Part shown: positions 1 to 7,972 of the stretch, piece by piece
How the letters are laid out: each line of letters begins with the position of its first letter
Position numbering within the stretch: position 1 is the first letter of the stretch
From: Hyphomicrobiales bacterium
GTDB taxonomy: Bacteria; Pseudomonadota; Alphaproteobacteria; Rhizobiales; NORP267
DNA: 64,000 nucleotides
Assembly: GCA_021775855.1 (NCBI GenBank)
Contig: JAJFGZ010000047.1
Location: 1 to 64,000 of the forward strand
Direction: 5' to 3'
Made by a program: the position numbers and the translations under genes
Notes under the pieces: model-generated
Seen by the model: only the letters and a program-made list of their open reading frames with translations
Told to the model about the DNA's origin: nothing
Database searches by the model: none

Positions 1-1241
1 TGCTCGACAGTCGAATGGCTGTCCGGGTCAAGGCCGATTCCGGCAACCGGAGAAATTGACCCCAAGGCCGGGTCGCCGCCAAAGCCCGTCATCAGGTAAA
101 AGCCGGTCACATCGATGATGGTGTTGTTGGGCCCATCGCCAAGCAGGGAAGTATCCCATTGGCTAGGATCGTCGCCAAATTGCATCCCTGCCCGGGCAAA
201 AATACCATGGGTAACCAGGTCTTCGCGCCTTATCGTGTAGCGCGACGCCTCATCGTTGACATCGTCATACCCGGCCACCGCGATGGTGCGTGCGCCGCCG
301 AGCCAGGCAGAAACGGTGTAGCCGATGCTGCCAAAGTAGCGGCCACGTCTCGCCTCAAGCTCGATCGAAGCGTCAAACACCGGCACAATCCCCTGAGTGT
401 CAAGGGATACGTCACGGATCTCTGCGTCGTTCTGTGACAAGTTGAAATAAGAATCCCGGCGCGACAGATCGAACCTGGAGAACAGCGCCGAGACGGAGGT
501 CGAGGCCGACAGGGCTAGCCCGGGGGTCAACGCCAGGGTGGCGCCGGCACCCATTGTCGGACCCACACCCCACATCTGAGATCTGAGATTGATCGTAGCG
601 GTATCGATATCTGCGGCACCTTCGAGATTCTGGTAAACCACGTCGCGGTCAAGATCGGTGTCAGCAATTCGTACACCTACCTGCCAGAAGCCGCTCAGAG
701 GGCCGCCTGGGGTAATGCGCCGACCCAGGACCAGATCGCCGAAGCGCTGTTCCAGATCGACGGTCTCCATCGCGTAGTCAACCGCAAAGTCTTCAAAGAG
801 GCCATTCAAAGTGCTTTCGTCCGCCAAGCTGCCATCCAGCAGATTGGCGTGTACGGCATCGTTGTTGACTGTGATGTCACCAGCCGTCGCACGGTCGTCG
901 GTCGCAAAGCCGGTAAACTGGCCCCCGGCAAACCACGAATCTGCCAGCAGGCGCCGCACGGAGAACCGTACCCCGCCGCCCTCCATATCCGGCATATTCT
1001 CATTGATTGAATGACTGCGAGGGTCAATGCCGATCCCGGTAATTTGGGAAATCGATCCGAAAGCCGGGTCACCACCAAAACCTGTCATCAGGTAAAAGCC
1101 GGTGATATCGACAATCGTGCTGGCCTGTTGCTGGTTCGGGTCGCCAGGCAATGTCTGCGCGGAGGCCGTTCCAAGGCCAAGCCCCAAGCCAATACCGGCC
1201 AAACCGGCGATTAAAACCTGGTTGCGAAAACGACAGGCCAT
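1..1241 (-). CDS. Secreted outer-membrane barrel-like protein with tandem 332-aa repeats (partial, 3' end outside window)
   Basis: The reading frame is open from the ATG at 1241 to the window edge (413 codons). An AGAGGG ribosome site lies about 10 nt upstream. Residues 1-28 form a typical signal peptide with a cleavage site after ...TASA. The mature part is rich in alternating polar and hydrophobic residues, Gly and aromatics, as in outer membrane beta-barrels. The segment ITGFYLMTGFGGDPA at residues 46-60 recurs as VTGFYLMTGFGGDPA from residue 378, in the same frame and exactly 996 bp (332 codons) later, followed by similar SIS...GIG.DP.SHS motifs. At least two homologous units are therefore fused in tandem. 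The family was not recognised with certainty; a pore-forming outer membrane protein is inferred. How many units follow is unknown because the gene is cut. Confidence 0.8.
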   Translation of the reverse strand, partial: MACRFRNQVLIAGLAGIGLGLGLGTASAQTLPGDPNQQQASTIVDITGFYLMTGFGGDPAFGSISQITGIGIDPRSHSINENMPDMEGGGVRFSVRRLLADSWFAGGQFTGFATDDRATAGDITVNNDAVHANLLDGSLADESTLNGLFEDFAVDYAMETVDLEQRFGDLVLGRRITPGGPLSGFWQVGVRIADTDLDRDVVYQNLEGAADIDTATINLRSQMWGVGPTMGAGATLALTPGLALSASTSVSALFSRFDLSRRDSYFNLSQNDAEIRDVSLDTQGIVPVFDASIELEARRGRYFGSIGYTVSAWLGGARTIAVAGYDDVNDEASRYTIRREDLVTHGIFARAGMQFGDDPSQWDTSLLGDGPNNTIIDVTGFYLMTGFGGDPALGSISPVAGIGLDPDSHSTVE

Positions 1242-1480
1242 GATCCCAAACCCTCTTGAAATCGACATGCCCGCTGCACGACCAATGTGGCGGAAATATC
1301 TGTCCACTGAATTCTCCCGCAATCTATAGAGATTCCAGTGTTTTTGTCGATATTCAAATGGAGAAAGTCTAAGTATCCCTTTATGACTGTGACAGAATTG
1401 CAACTTTGGTGTGATCCAGGTGCATCCTCCCAAAATCGCGCATTGCTCTCTAATATTTTAGGCCAAGTCATTGAAATAAT

Positions 1481-1556
<76 letters not shown>

Positions 1557-1676
1557 ACATATCCGCGTGTCGCGGACATCTGTGATCTAGCAAACCGCCC
1601 CGTCCAAGTCCAGCGGTGATCGGAGCATAATAATCTCCGATCCACATCAGGAGATTTGACAAGCCAGACCCATTTC

Positions 1677-1711
1677 GGTCACCCCGGCGTCCGCGGGAAT
1701 GACGGGTACAA
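1677..1711. repeat. Possible intergenic palindromic repeat (half unit)
   Basis: On the minus strand this reads ACCCGTCATTCCCGCGGACG and continues with a CCGGGGTGAC arm. It resembles the GC-rich TCATTCCCGCG...-type intergenic palindromes scattered through many proteobacterial genomes. Only one copy was seen in the window, so repeat status is inferred from resemblance. It lies between leuA and the tRNA gene. Confidence 0.35.
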
Positions 1712-1733
1712 TCAAGACCGCTTGATGGACACC

Positions 1734-3314
1734 TTACCCCGCTGCCAAGGCCTCGGGCTTGGTTTTCTGGCGACGCACGAGGAGCTTGTTCAACGCCGAT
1801 ACATAAGCCTTGGCGGAGGCCACCATCGTATCCACGTCAGCACCCCGTGCGGTGACCGTTTTACCTTCCTCGCTCATGCGCACTGACACTTCGGCCTGGG
1901 CGTCGGTACCCGATGTCACCGCGTGGACCTGATAGAGATCGAGCCTCGCCTTGTGCGGCACCATCGCCGCGATCGCATTGAACAATGCATCCACCGGACC
2001 GTTGCCGTGGGCCTCTTTCGTGACATGCTGACCATCGATATCGAGCGTCATCGTGGCCTTTTGCGGTCCGCCTGTGCCCGCGATGATGGTCATAGCGACA
2101 ACCTTGATATGCTCGTCAGCATGCGCCAATTCGTCGTCAACGAGCGCCTCGATATCTTCGTCGAAGATATGTTTCTTCTGGTCTGCCAACGCCTTGAACC
2201 GGCGGAAGGCGTCTTCAACCGCGTTGTCGCCCAATTCGTACCCGAGCGTTTCCAGCTTGTCCTTGAAAGCATGCCGACCCGAATGTTTGCCCATAACAAG
2301 CGAGGTTTCTTTGATCCCGACGCTTTCGGGCGTCATGATTTCGTAGGTCTCGGTATTTTTGAGCATGCCGTCCTGGTGGATCCCGGCTTCATGGGCAAAC
2401 GCGTTCTTGCCGACAATCGCCTTGTTGTACTGGATCGGGAAGGAGGTCACGTTGGAGACCAGTTTGGAGACCCGGGCGAGCATCGTCGCGTCAATGTCGT
2501 TCCAGTATGGCAGAACGTCGGAGCGGGTCTTGATAGCCATCACGGCTTCTTCCAGCGCCGCATTACCGGCCCGCTCGCCGAGCCCGTTGATGGTGCATTC
2601 GATCTGGCGGGCGCCGGCGCGCACGCCAGCCAGCGAATTGGCGACCGCCATCCCCAGATCGTTGTGGCAATGGACCGAGAATACCACCTCGTCTGCCCCC
2701 GGCACCCGGGTTTTCAGCATGGTGATCAGGTCAAAATATTCTTCAGGCACCGTGTACCCAACCGTATCCGGGATATTGATCGTCCCCGCCCCTGACCTGA
2801 TCGCGCCCTCCACACACCGGCACAGGAAATCATGCTCGGTGCGGGTGCCGTCTTCAGGGCTCCATTGCACGTTGTCGGTATATTTGCGGGCATGCGACAC
2901 CGACGACAGGACGGCCTCGTAGACGTCTTCCGGCTCCATCTGGAGCTTGTATTTCATATGCACCGGGCTGGTGGAGAGGAAGGTATGGATCCGCGACCGT
3001 TTGGCGGGTTTCAGTGCTTCACCGGCGCGGTCGATATCCTTCGTCCCGGCCCGGGCAAGTCCGCACACCACCGCGTTTTTGGTGACTTTGGCGATTTCAT
3101 TGACGGCCTCAAAGTCGCCGTTCGACGCGATCGGAAACCCGGCTTCGATGATATCAACGCCCATTTCATCGAGAAGTTCGGCAACCTGCAATTTTTCAGG
3201 CAGGGTCATGGACGCGCCGGGCGACTGTTCGCCGTCGCGCAAAGTCGTATCGAAAATGATGACGCGGGCGTTCCCGTCGCGTTCGTCCGCCGGGTTTGAC
3301 GTGGTCTTGCTCAT
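1734..3314 (-). CDS. leuA: 2-isopropylmalate synthase
   Basis: LeuA condenses acetyl-CoA with 2-oxoisovalerate, the first committed step of leucine synthesis, in the cytoplasm. The 526-aa protein has the HMGL-type TIM barrel starting with DTTLRDGEQSPGASM (residues about 20-34) and the metal-binding HCHND motif. A C-terminal regulatory (LeuA dimer) domain from about residue 390 is where leucine feedback normally acts. I chose the ATG at 3314 (MSKTTSNP) because AAGGAACA lies about 8 nt upstream; an in-frame start 27 nt earlier has no such site. The ilvI-ilvN-ilvC operon that supplies its substrate lies about 10 kb away on the same strand. Confidence 0.96.
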   Translation of the reverse strand: MSKTTSNPADERDGNARVIIFDTTLRDGEQSPGASMTLPEKLQVAELLDEMGVDIIEAGFPIASNGDFEAVNEIAKVTKNAVVCGLARAGTKDIDRAGEALKPAKRSRIHTFLSTSPVHMKYKLQMEPEDVYEAVLSSVSHARKYTDNVQWSPEDGTRTEHDFLCRCVEGAIRSGAGTINIPDTVGYTVPEEYFDLITMLKTRVPGADEVVFSVHCHNDLGMAVANSLAGVRAGARQIECTINGLGERAGNAALEEAVMAIKTRSDVLPYWNDIDATMLARVSKLVSNVTSFPIQYNKAIVGKNAFAHEAGIHQDGMLKNTETYEIMTPESVGIKETSLVMGKHSGRHAFKDKLETLGYELGDNAVEDAFRRFKALADQKKHIFDEDIEALVDDELAHADEHIKVVAMTIIAGTGGPQKATMTLDIDGQHVTKEAHGNGPVDALFNAIAAMVPHKARLDLYQVHAVTSGTDAQAEVSVRMSEEGKTVTARGADVDTMVASAKAYVSALNKLLVRRQKTKPEALAAG

Positions 3315-3417
3315 GTGACTTGTTCCTTGGCTTATCCGCATTTTTCATGCGCGAAATTCATCTCGGGGGTTTATTCCATCCCCTGAACACCTGGCATCAA
3401 ATTTTGCCGGCGGGCGT

Positions 3418-3567
3418 TCAGGGGCTGATAAGGCCTAGAAGCGCACTGGACGTAGCGAGGGAAATCAGAATGGCAATCAGGCTCAGCCCGACGAGCGCAA
3501 AAACCGACCGCGCCGTATTGTCGATACGGGCAGTCGCTGATTTGCTTTTTCTGTCGTGGCCGGTCAT
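3418..3567 (-). CDS. Small single-pass membrane protein, hypothetical
   Basis: A 49-aa frame starts with a basic, polar N-terminus (MTGHDRKSKSATARID) followed by one hydrophobic segment at about residues 20-45 ending in SSALLGLISP. This fits a type II or tail-anchored micro-protein. Codon choice is GC-rich like its neighbours. The upstream GGAATGG is only a weak ribosome site, and the frame could start up to 28 codons earlier. Function is unknown. Confidence 0.42.
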   Translation of the reverse strand: MTGHDRKSKSATARIDNTARSVFALVGLSLIAILISLATSSALLGLISP

Positions 3568-3701
3568 CGGTTGATCGCCATTCCATTTTTCAGAATGTCT
3601 GATTGGACAAGTCTGTCGCTTCTTCGTAAACGATGTATTAACCATAAGCAAGGACCCCTATCAGGGCGCAGATGTTATGCTCCAAAACTGGGGGGAGAAA
3701 A

Positions 3702-4346
3702 ATGCATTTTCTATTTTTTGCCATTGGCGCGGTTCTAATTGCATGGGGCGCAAGCGATATTGCTCTCAACGTATTGGATGAGGGGATTCGCCCTCTGATC
3801 GTAACTTACGGGGGCGTCGCCAATACTGCGATCGGGTTTATTCTGATGGGTCTTGGCCGCTGCGTCCAGTTGCTGCAGAATATGCAGGGCGGAGCAAGCA
3901 GCACAGTCACAGCCAACACCCCGGTCACGGTCGATACGGCAGCTGTTGACAAGGACCCGGCAATCGCCGAGGTCGAGCCCGAAATCGAAGCTGATATTCA
4001 GGACGGCGACCCGGTCCAAGCCGACCTCCGTGAACCGGAATTGGGGCCAATGGAAAAACCAGAATTGGGGCCATTGGAAACCTTTGAGACGGCGCCCGAT
4101 CCAAAATCCGAACCGGAACCCCAGCCGGTGGAAGTGCCAGACGACACCTTGGACGAATTGCCTTCAACGGATCGTGGACAAATCGTGAAGCAAGGCGATA
4201 TCCGGGGCTACCCATTTCATCTATATGAAAACGGGGAAATCGAGCTGGAAACCAAATCAGGCTGGCATACTTTCAGCACCATCGAAGAGGTCCAGTCGCA
4301 CCTCGCTGCCGAGGCCCGGAATAATCAGGACTCCGACGGCAAATAG
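3702..4346 (+). CDS. Membrane-anchored acidic protein, hypothetical
   Basis: The 214-aa protein starts at an ATG preceded by GGGGGGAGAAAA, a strong ribosome site. Two hydrophobic segments (about residues 1-20 and 30-52) are followed by a very acidic, Pro/Glu-rich linker (about 70-165) containing a tandem PELGPMEK/PELGPLET repeat. A compact C-terminal part (about 170-205) contains GYPFHLYENGEIELETKSGWHTF and looks folded. The stop overlaps the 3' end of the convergent Fe-S protein gene by 22 nt. The family was not recognised. Confidence 0.72.
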   Translation: MHFLFFAIGAVLIAWGASDIALNVLDEGIRPLIVTYGGVANTAIGFILMGLGRCVQLLQNMQGGASSTVTANTPVTVDTAAVDKDPAIAEVEPEIEADIQDGDPVQADLREPELGPMEKPELGPLETFETAPDPKSEPEPQPVEVPDDTLDELPSTDRGQIVKQGDIRGYPFHLYENGEIELETKSGWHTFSTIEEVQSHLAAEARNNQDSDGK

Positions 4347-6484
4347 GGATTTGGGACAGGCTTGCCGGCCTTCGCCGCATCTCCAACAGGAGGCGTAGGG
4401 GTATAAATTTCGGGCGTCGGCCCCTTCGCAGCGCGCCTCGCCAGAGCTTCGGCCGGAGTTTCAATAAAATCTTTTGCGGCAAGCGCCGCCTTGCGGTCGA
4501 CCGGGAACGGATCCCCATGATCCGGTGGTGGCATCATATTGGCCGGATAATAGGCCATCTTCTGCTTGCCCGGTTCCAGAACCTTGTCCAGATCCAGATC
4601 GCGCTGATTGACACCCTTTGGCGCGACAACGCCGTCTTCGGTAATTTCCAGATCGAACCACCATTTCTTGACCGGGTTGCGGACCCCGTGGCCAAGTTTG
4701 TCGTCCCACCGAATGATCGCATTCCGGGTCCATGGCCATTTGATCGAGGCCCATAGCGCCCATTTCTGATGGAACAGCCCTTCATTGTTGTAGGGGCACA
4801 TCTTCATACACCGCCCGCACGCCGCGCCGTACGGGTTCGTGAGGCGGTACCGCGCGCACCGCTCAACATCCGGTTTCCACATTTCGTAGCCGTTGAAAAT
4901 CACCTTATCGCCCCAGGAAATGGCATCGCACGGGCATTCCCGCGCGCACTTGTTGCATTTGGTGCACATATCCTGAAGGCCAAAATCAATCGGCTTGTCG
5001 ACCTCAAGCGGCATGTCAGTTGTAATCACAGCCGATTTGAATCGCGGACCGACAAACGGGTTGAGCACCAGTTCGCCGATCCGGCTAAGCTCGCCGAGCC
5101 CGGCTTCCAGTACCAGTGGTAATTGCAGCACGTCGGACAAGGCATTTGATTGCGACGCCGCGTCGTGACCCATATCGCGGATCAGGGCCGCGGCAATACC
5201 GGCAATCTCCGCACCGCGCATATAGCCGCGCATGCTCTGCTGGCCGCTGACCCAATCATCGCCCGACGCTCCCTCCATCGTGTCGTAACCCTGATCGATC
5301 AGCAGGACCACAGCGTATTTGTGATACGGCTCGATAGGTTCACCATTCTCGGTATGCGAAAACCAGGTATAGGGTTTGGCAATGCAAATCCCGGCCAGAT
5401 CAGCGCCGAGAAAATACAGCAGCGATTTGAGCGCGCGGGCATTCGCCACCGGATCGGTCGTGGTTGGATCCTTGGCGTCGGCAACCGACCCCCGCTGGTG
5501 CGGTACCATGGTGCGAATTTGGTTGACCATGCTGGCGGCGAGCGGGTGTTTGAATGCAAAACGGCTGCGCTCGCGTCTCGATTTGGCACCGAGGTCGCCC
5601 TGCAAGGCGCGCTCGAAAAACGCCGCGCGTTTTGGAACCCGTGGCACTTCGTCCTCGAAAATCAATGTGGTCGTTGAATCGACCCGTTTGATCTTCTCCA
5701 TATCGTAGGCGCTTAGATGGGTCGCCCGTCGCTCCAGCCGCGCCCGCGTCGGCCCCGACTGCACCCCGCCCCTGCCAAGCCACCAGGGGAGGCTTTCTGC
5801 AAACAGTTTCGATAGCCCGTTTCGCGCCTTTATTGGCGTGTCGAGAGCCGTTGGATAAGTCGTAACAATTGCCGCGAGCGCAAATCCCCGAATGGCGAAC
5901 GGCAGGACCAACCGACCATTTTGCCGCGTGCAGACGCCGGCATGAACGGACAATGCTTCGAGATCGACTTCGGCATCAAATTCAGAATGGGCCCTGGCGG
6001 GGTAGCCGAGCCTGCGGATATACCCGGCCAGCGAAATGGCGATCTCGCCGGCCCTGAGCGCGGCCAAATCCCTGCCACTGTCCCTGGTCCAACCGCTTGC
6101 CAAATTGTTGGCTTCGATCGCGCGCGGCGTCTCCACGGCCAACACAATGGCCTTGCGGAGCTGTTGTGCGCCGTTTGCGCCGGCAATCCCGCAAATCCCA
6201 ACAGTCGTGGCGTCAAGAAAAACCGCGCTCGCCTTTATCTCATTGGCGATTGCTTCCCCATCTTCAGGTAACGGCGCGATTTTGTCCGCCACGTCGCCGT
6301 CGCGAAGTGGGGCAAACAAGTCGTAATAGTTGGCGATATGACCGGAGAGACGGTTTTCCGCCGGGGTGCGGCAAACGCCATCAAGCGCGGCAAGAGGAGC
6401 AGATGAAACCGTTCCGCGGCCAAGGCGTTCAATCGGATAGCGGCCTAGATGAACAGGGCGATTTTTCCCGGAAAAGATATCCAT
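4325..6484 (-). CDS. Reductive-dehalogenase-like corrinoid iron-sulfur protein
   Basis: The 719-aa protein resembles the cytoplasmic (non-Tat, non-membrane) branch of the RdhA reductive dehalogenase family. A bacterial ferredoxin motif CTKCNKCARECP lies at about residues 506-517 and a second cluster CGRCMKMCP at about 556-564, enough for two [4Fe-4S] clusters. The segment NPVKKWWFDLE near the C-terminus is, from memory, typical of the family. The cobalamin-binding core would be about residues 360-500. Residues about 85-235 look like a degenerate second copy of that core: an EIA..LA..IR..GY helix near 148 matches EIAGIAAALIRDMGHD near 425. No fused flavin/2Fe-2S reductase module is present, so a separate electron donor is needed. 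I chose the ATG at 6484 (MDIFSGKNRPVHLGRYPIERL); in-frame starts at 6502 and 6631 (TTG) are possible. The substrate is unknown. Confidence 0.82.
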   Translation of the reverse strand: MDIFSGKNRPVHLGRYPIERLGRGTVSSAPLAALDGVCRTPAENRLSGHIANYYDLFAPLRDGDVADKIAPLPEDGEAIANEIKASAVFLDATTVGICGIAGANGAQQLRKAIVLAVETPRAIEANNLASGWTRDSGRDLAALRAGEIAISLAGYIRRLGYPARAHSEFDAEVDLEALSVHAGVCTRQNGRLVLPFAIRGFALAAIVTTYPTALDTPIKARNGLSKLFAESLPWWLGRGGVQSGPTRARLERRATHLSAYDMEKIKRVDSTTTLIFEDEVPRVPKRAAFFERALQGDLGAKSRRERSRFAFKHPLAASMVNQIRTMVPHQRGSVADAKDPTTTDPVANARALKSLLYFLGADLAGICIAKPYTWFSHTENGEPIEPYHKYAVVLLIDQGYDTMEGASGDDWVSGQQSMRGYMRGAEIAGIAAALIRDMGHDAASQSNALSDVLQLPLVLEAGLGELSRIGELVLNPFVGPRFKSAVITTDMPLEVDKPIDFGLQDMCTKCNKCARECPCDAISWGDKVIFNGYEMWKPDVERCARYRLTNPYGAACGRCMKMCPYNNEGLFHQKWALWASIKWPWTRNAIIRWDDKLGHGVRNPVKKWWFDLEITEDGVVAPKGVNQRDLDLDKVLEPGKQKMAYYPANMMPPPDHGDPFPVDRKAALAAKDFIETPAEALARRAAKGPTPEIYTPTPPVGDAAKAGKPVPNPYLPSES

Positions 6485-6677
6485 GACCAAACGGTAGCCC
6501 ATCGGTCCCGCATCGAAAAGCGACAATAGCGCGTGACACTTGCAACATCCCGTCAGAATAATTGAGTGCGGTTGGGCAGTCACCTGCTTGAAGTTGGGCA
6601 GATGAAACTCTAGTCTAAGGGAGGCAGGCAACTTACTCCGCTATCCTGCGGGCAGAATATAACTGGAGAAAAGTTTC

Positions 6678-6920
6678 ATGTTGAAGAAAACCATTTTAGC
6701 CGCGGTAATGACCGTATTTGCGGCGGCACCGGCTTTCGCGTTTCATTGTCCGGCGGATATGGCCACAATCGATGCGGCTCTCGAAAATACCAGCCTGACG
6801 GGCGATGCCCTGTCTGAAGTGAAGGCATGGCGCGCGCAAGGCGAAGAAGAGCACGGCGCAGGCGATCACGCTGAATCCGTTGCGACACTTGCCAAAGCCC
6901 TCGCGGCACTTGGCCAGTAA
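6678..6920 (+). CDS. Small secreted protein, hypothetical
   Basis: This 80-aa protein has a clear signal peptide (MLKKTILAAVMTVFAAAPAFA, cleaved after about residue 21). The mature peptide is about 59 residues, mostly helical, with HCPADM at its start and an EEEHGAGDHAESVATLAKAL stretch. The ribosome site TGGAGAAAAG lies about 6 nt upstream, and a strong terminator follows 21 nt after the stop, so it is probably a monocistronic gene. The mature part suggests a small periplasmic helical protein; the single Cys and several His residues could bind a metal, but that is speculative. Confidence 0.8.
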   Translation: MLKKTILAAVMTVFAAAPAFAFHCPADMATIDAALENTSLTGDALSEVKAWRAQGEEEHGAGDHAESVATLAKALAALGQ

Positions 6921-6941
6921 TCTTTCGATACCCATGATGAG

Positions 6942-6968
6942 ATGGCGGGGCTTGCCCCGCCATTTTTA
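6942..6968 (+). terminator. Rho-independent terminator
   Basis: A perfect 10-bp stem ATGGCGGGGC/GCCCCGCCAT with a 2-nt loop (or 9 bp with a 4-nt loop) is followed by TTTTTATA. It ends transcription of the small secreted protein gene just before the convergent PhzF gene. Confidence 0.88.
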
Positions 6969-6972
6969 TAGC

Positions 6973-7857
6973 TCAATTCAGCAGCTCGCCTCGCTGCACA
7001 AACACAGCACTTCCACCGATCCGGACTTCCGATAGGGCAGAACCGGAAATAGTAAAACCCAGATCAATCCGGCTTTCACGTCCCATTTCGATCCCCTGAC
7101 CGATTGTCAGGTCGTGGCGCCCGTCACTATAGGCCTCTTGGGCGAGGAGTTGCCCGGGCAAAGTCGCCACGGCAGAACCGGTTGCCGGGTCTTCCATTAC
7201 ACCGTCGCTTGGCGCAAAACATCGCGTCTGCATGTCGTACCCGTCATTACGCGCAGTATAGAGATACGCCAATCGGGCCCCGCACCCGTCCAGCACAACC
7301 TGCCAGACCGCCATGTTTGGATAAGCTGCACCGAGAGTTTCGAGATCCCTGACCGGCACGAACAAGACCGGAAAACCGGCGCTGAATATGCCGGGCGTAT
7401 GGCCGTCGAACCCAATCCCTGTTTCGTCAATTCCCAATGCTTCGGCAATTTTCCCCGATGCCGGCGCCGTACCGGCCGGTTCACTAAGCAAAGGTGATTT
7501 AAAAACTGCGTTGCCGCCGCTCGCCGTCCGCGTAACTTTGACGGGCACGACCCCGACATTTTCTTCGAGCATCAAGTCCGGCCCGATAGAACGTTCGGTT
7601 GCCAGCGCGACCGCCGTCCCAATCGTCGGGTGGCCCGCAAACGGTAATTCTGAAGCAGGCGTGAAAATGCGCACTCGAGCAGTGTTTTCAGGATCCTCTG
7701 GCGGAAGAACAAAGGTTGTCTCGCTCAAGTTGAATTCCCGCGCAATGGTTTGCATTTCCGATACCGATAAATCCTCACCGTCGAGGACCACCGCAAGCGG
7801 ATTGCCAGTAAATTTGGCGTCGGTGAACACGTCGAGGGTCAAAAATCTCCTGGGCAT
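6973..7857 (-). CDS. PhzF family isomerase-like protein
   Basis: The 294-aa protein has the two-domain PhzF/diaminopimelate-epimerase fold signature: N-terminal VDVFTDAKFTGNPLAVV-like block (residues 8-25), the NLSETTFV motif with the catalytic Glu46, and FTPASELPFAGHPTIG (about 66-81). The second half repeats the fold with MEDPATGSAVATLPGQL (about 220). Relatives isomerise 2,3-dihydro-3-hydroxyanthranilate, but most PhzF homologues in non-phenazine producers have unknown substrates, and no phz cluster is present here. A GGAGAGAAG ribosome site precedes the ATG at 7857. Confidence 0.88.
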   Translation of the reverse strand: MPRRFLTLDVFTDAKFTGNPLAVVLDGEDLSVSEMQTIAREFNLSETTFVLPPEDPENTARVRIFTPASELPFAGHPTIGTAVALATERSIGPDLMLEENVGVVPVKVTRTASGGNAVFKSPLLSEPAGTAPASGKIAEALGIDETGIGFDGHTPGIFSAGFPVLFVPVRDLETLGAAYPNMAVWQVVLDGCGARLAYLYTARNDGYDMQTRCFAPSDGVMEDPATGSAVATLPGQLLAQEAYSDGRHDLTIGQGIEMGRESRIDLGFTISGSALSEVRIGGSAVFVQRGELLN

Positions 7858-7972
7858 GGACTTCTCTCCAATTTTTTATTTACCGCAGCAATATTCCAAT
7901 TCCGCCCAGTTGGAAACCAATGCGACTCCTGACATAAGTTAGTCCGTACCCTGATATAAAATGGTGTAGGAC

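Noticed and set aside
1923-2795. 290-aa frame on the plus strand inside leuA
   Set aside because: Antisense to a clear leuA; no ribosome site and no domain; long antisense frames are expected in GC-rich coding DNA.
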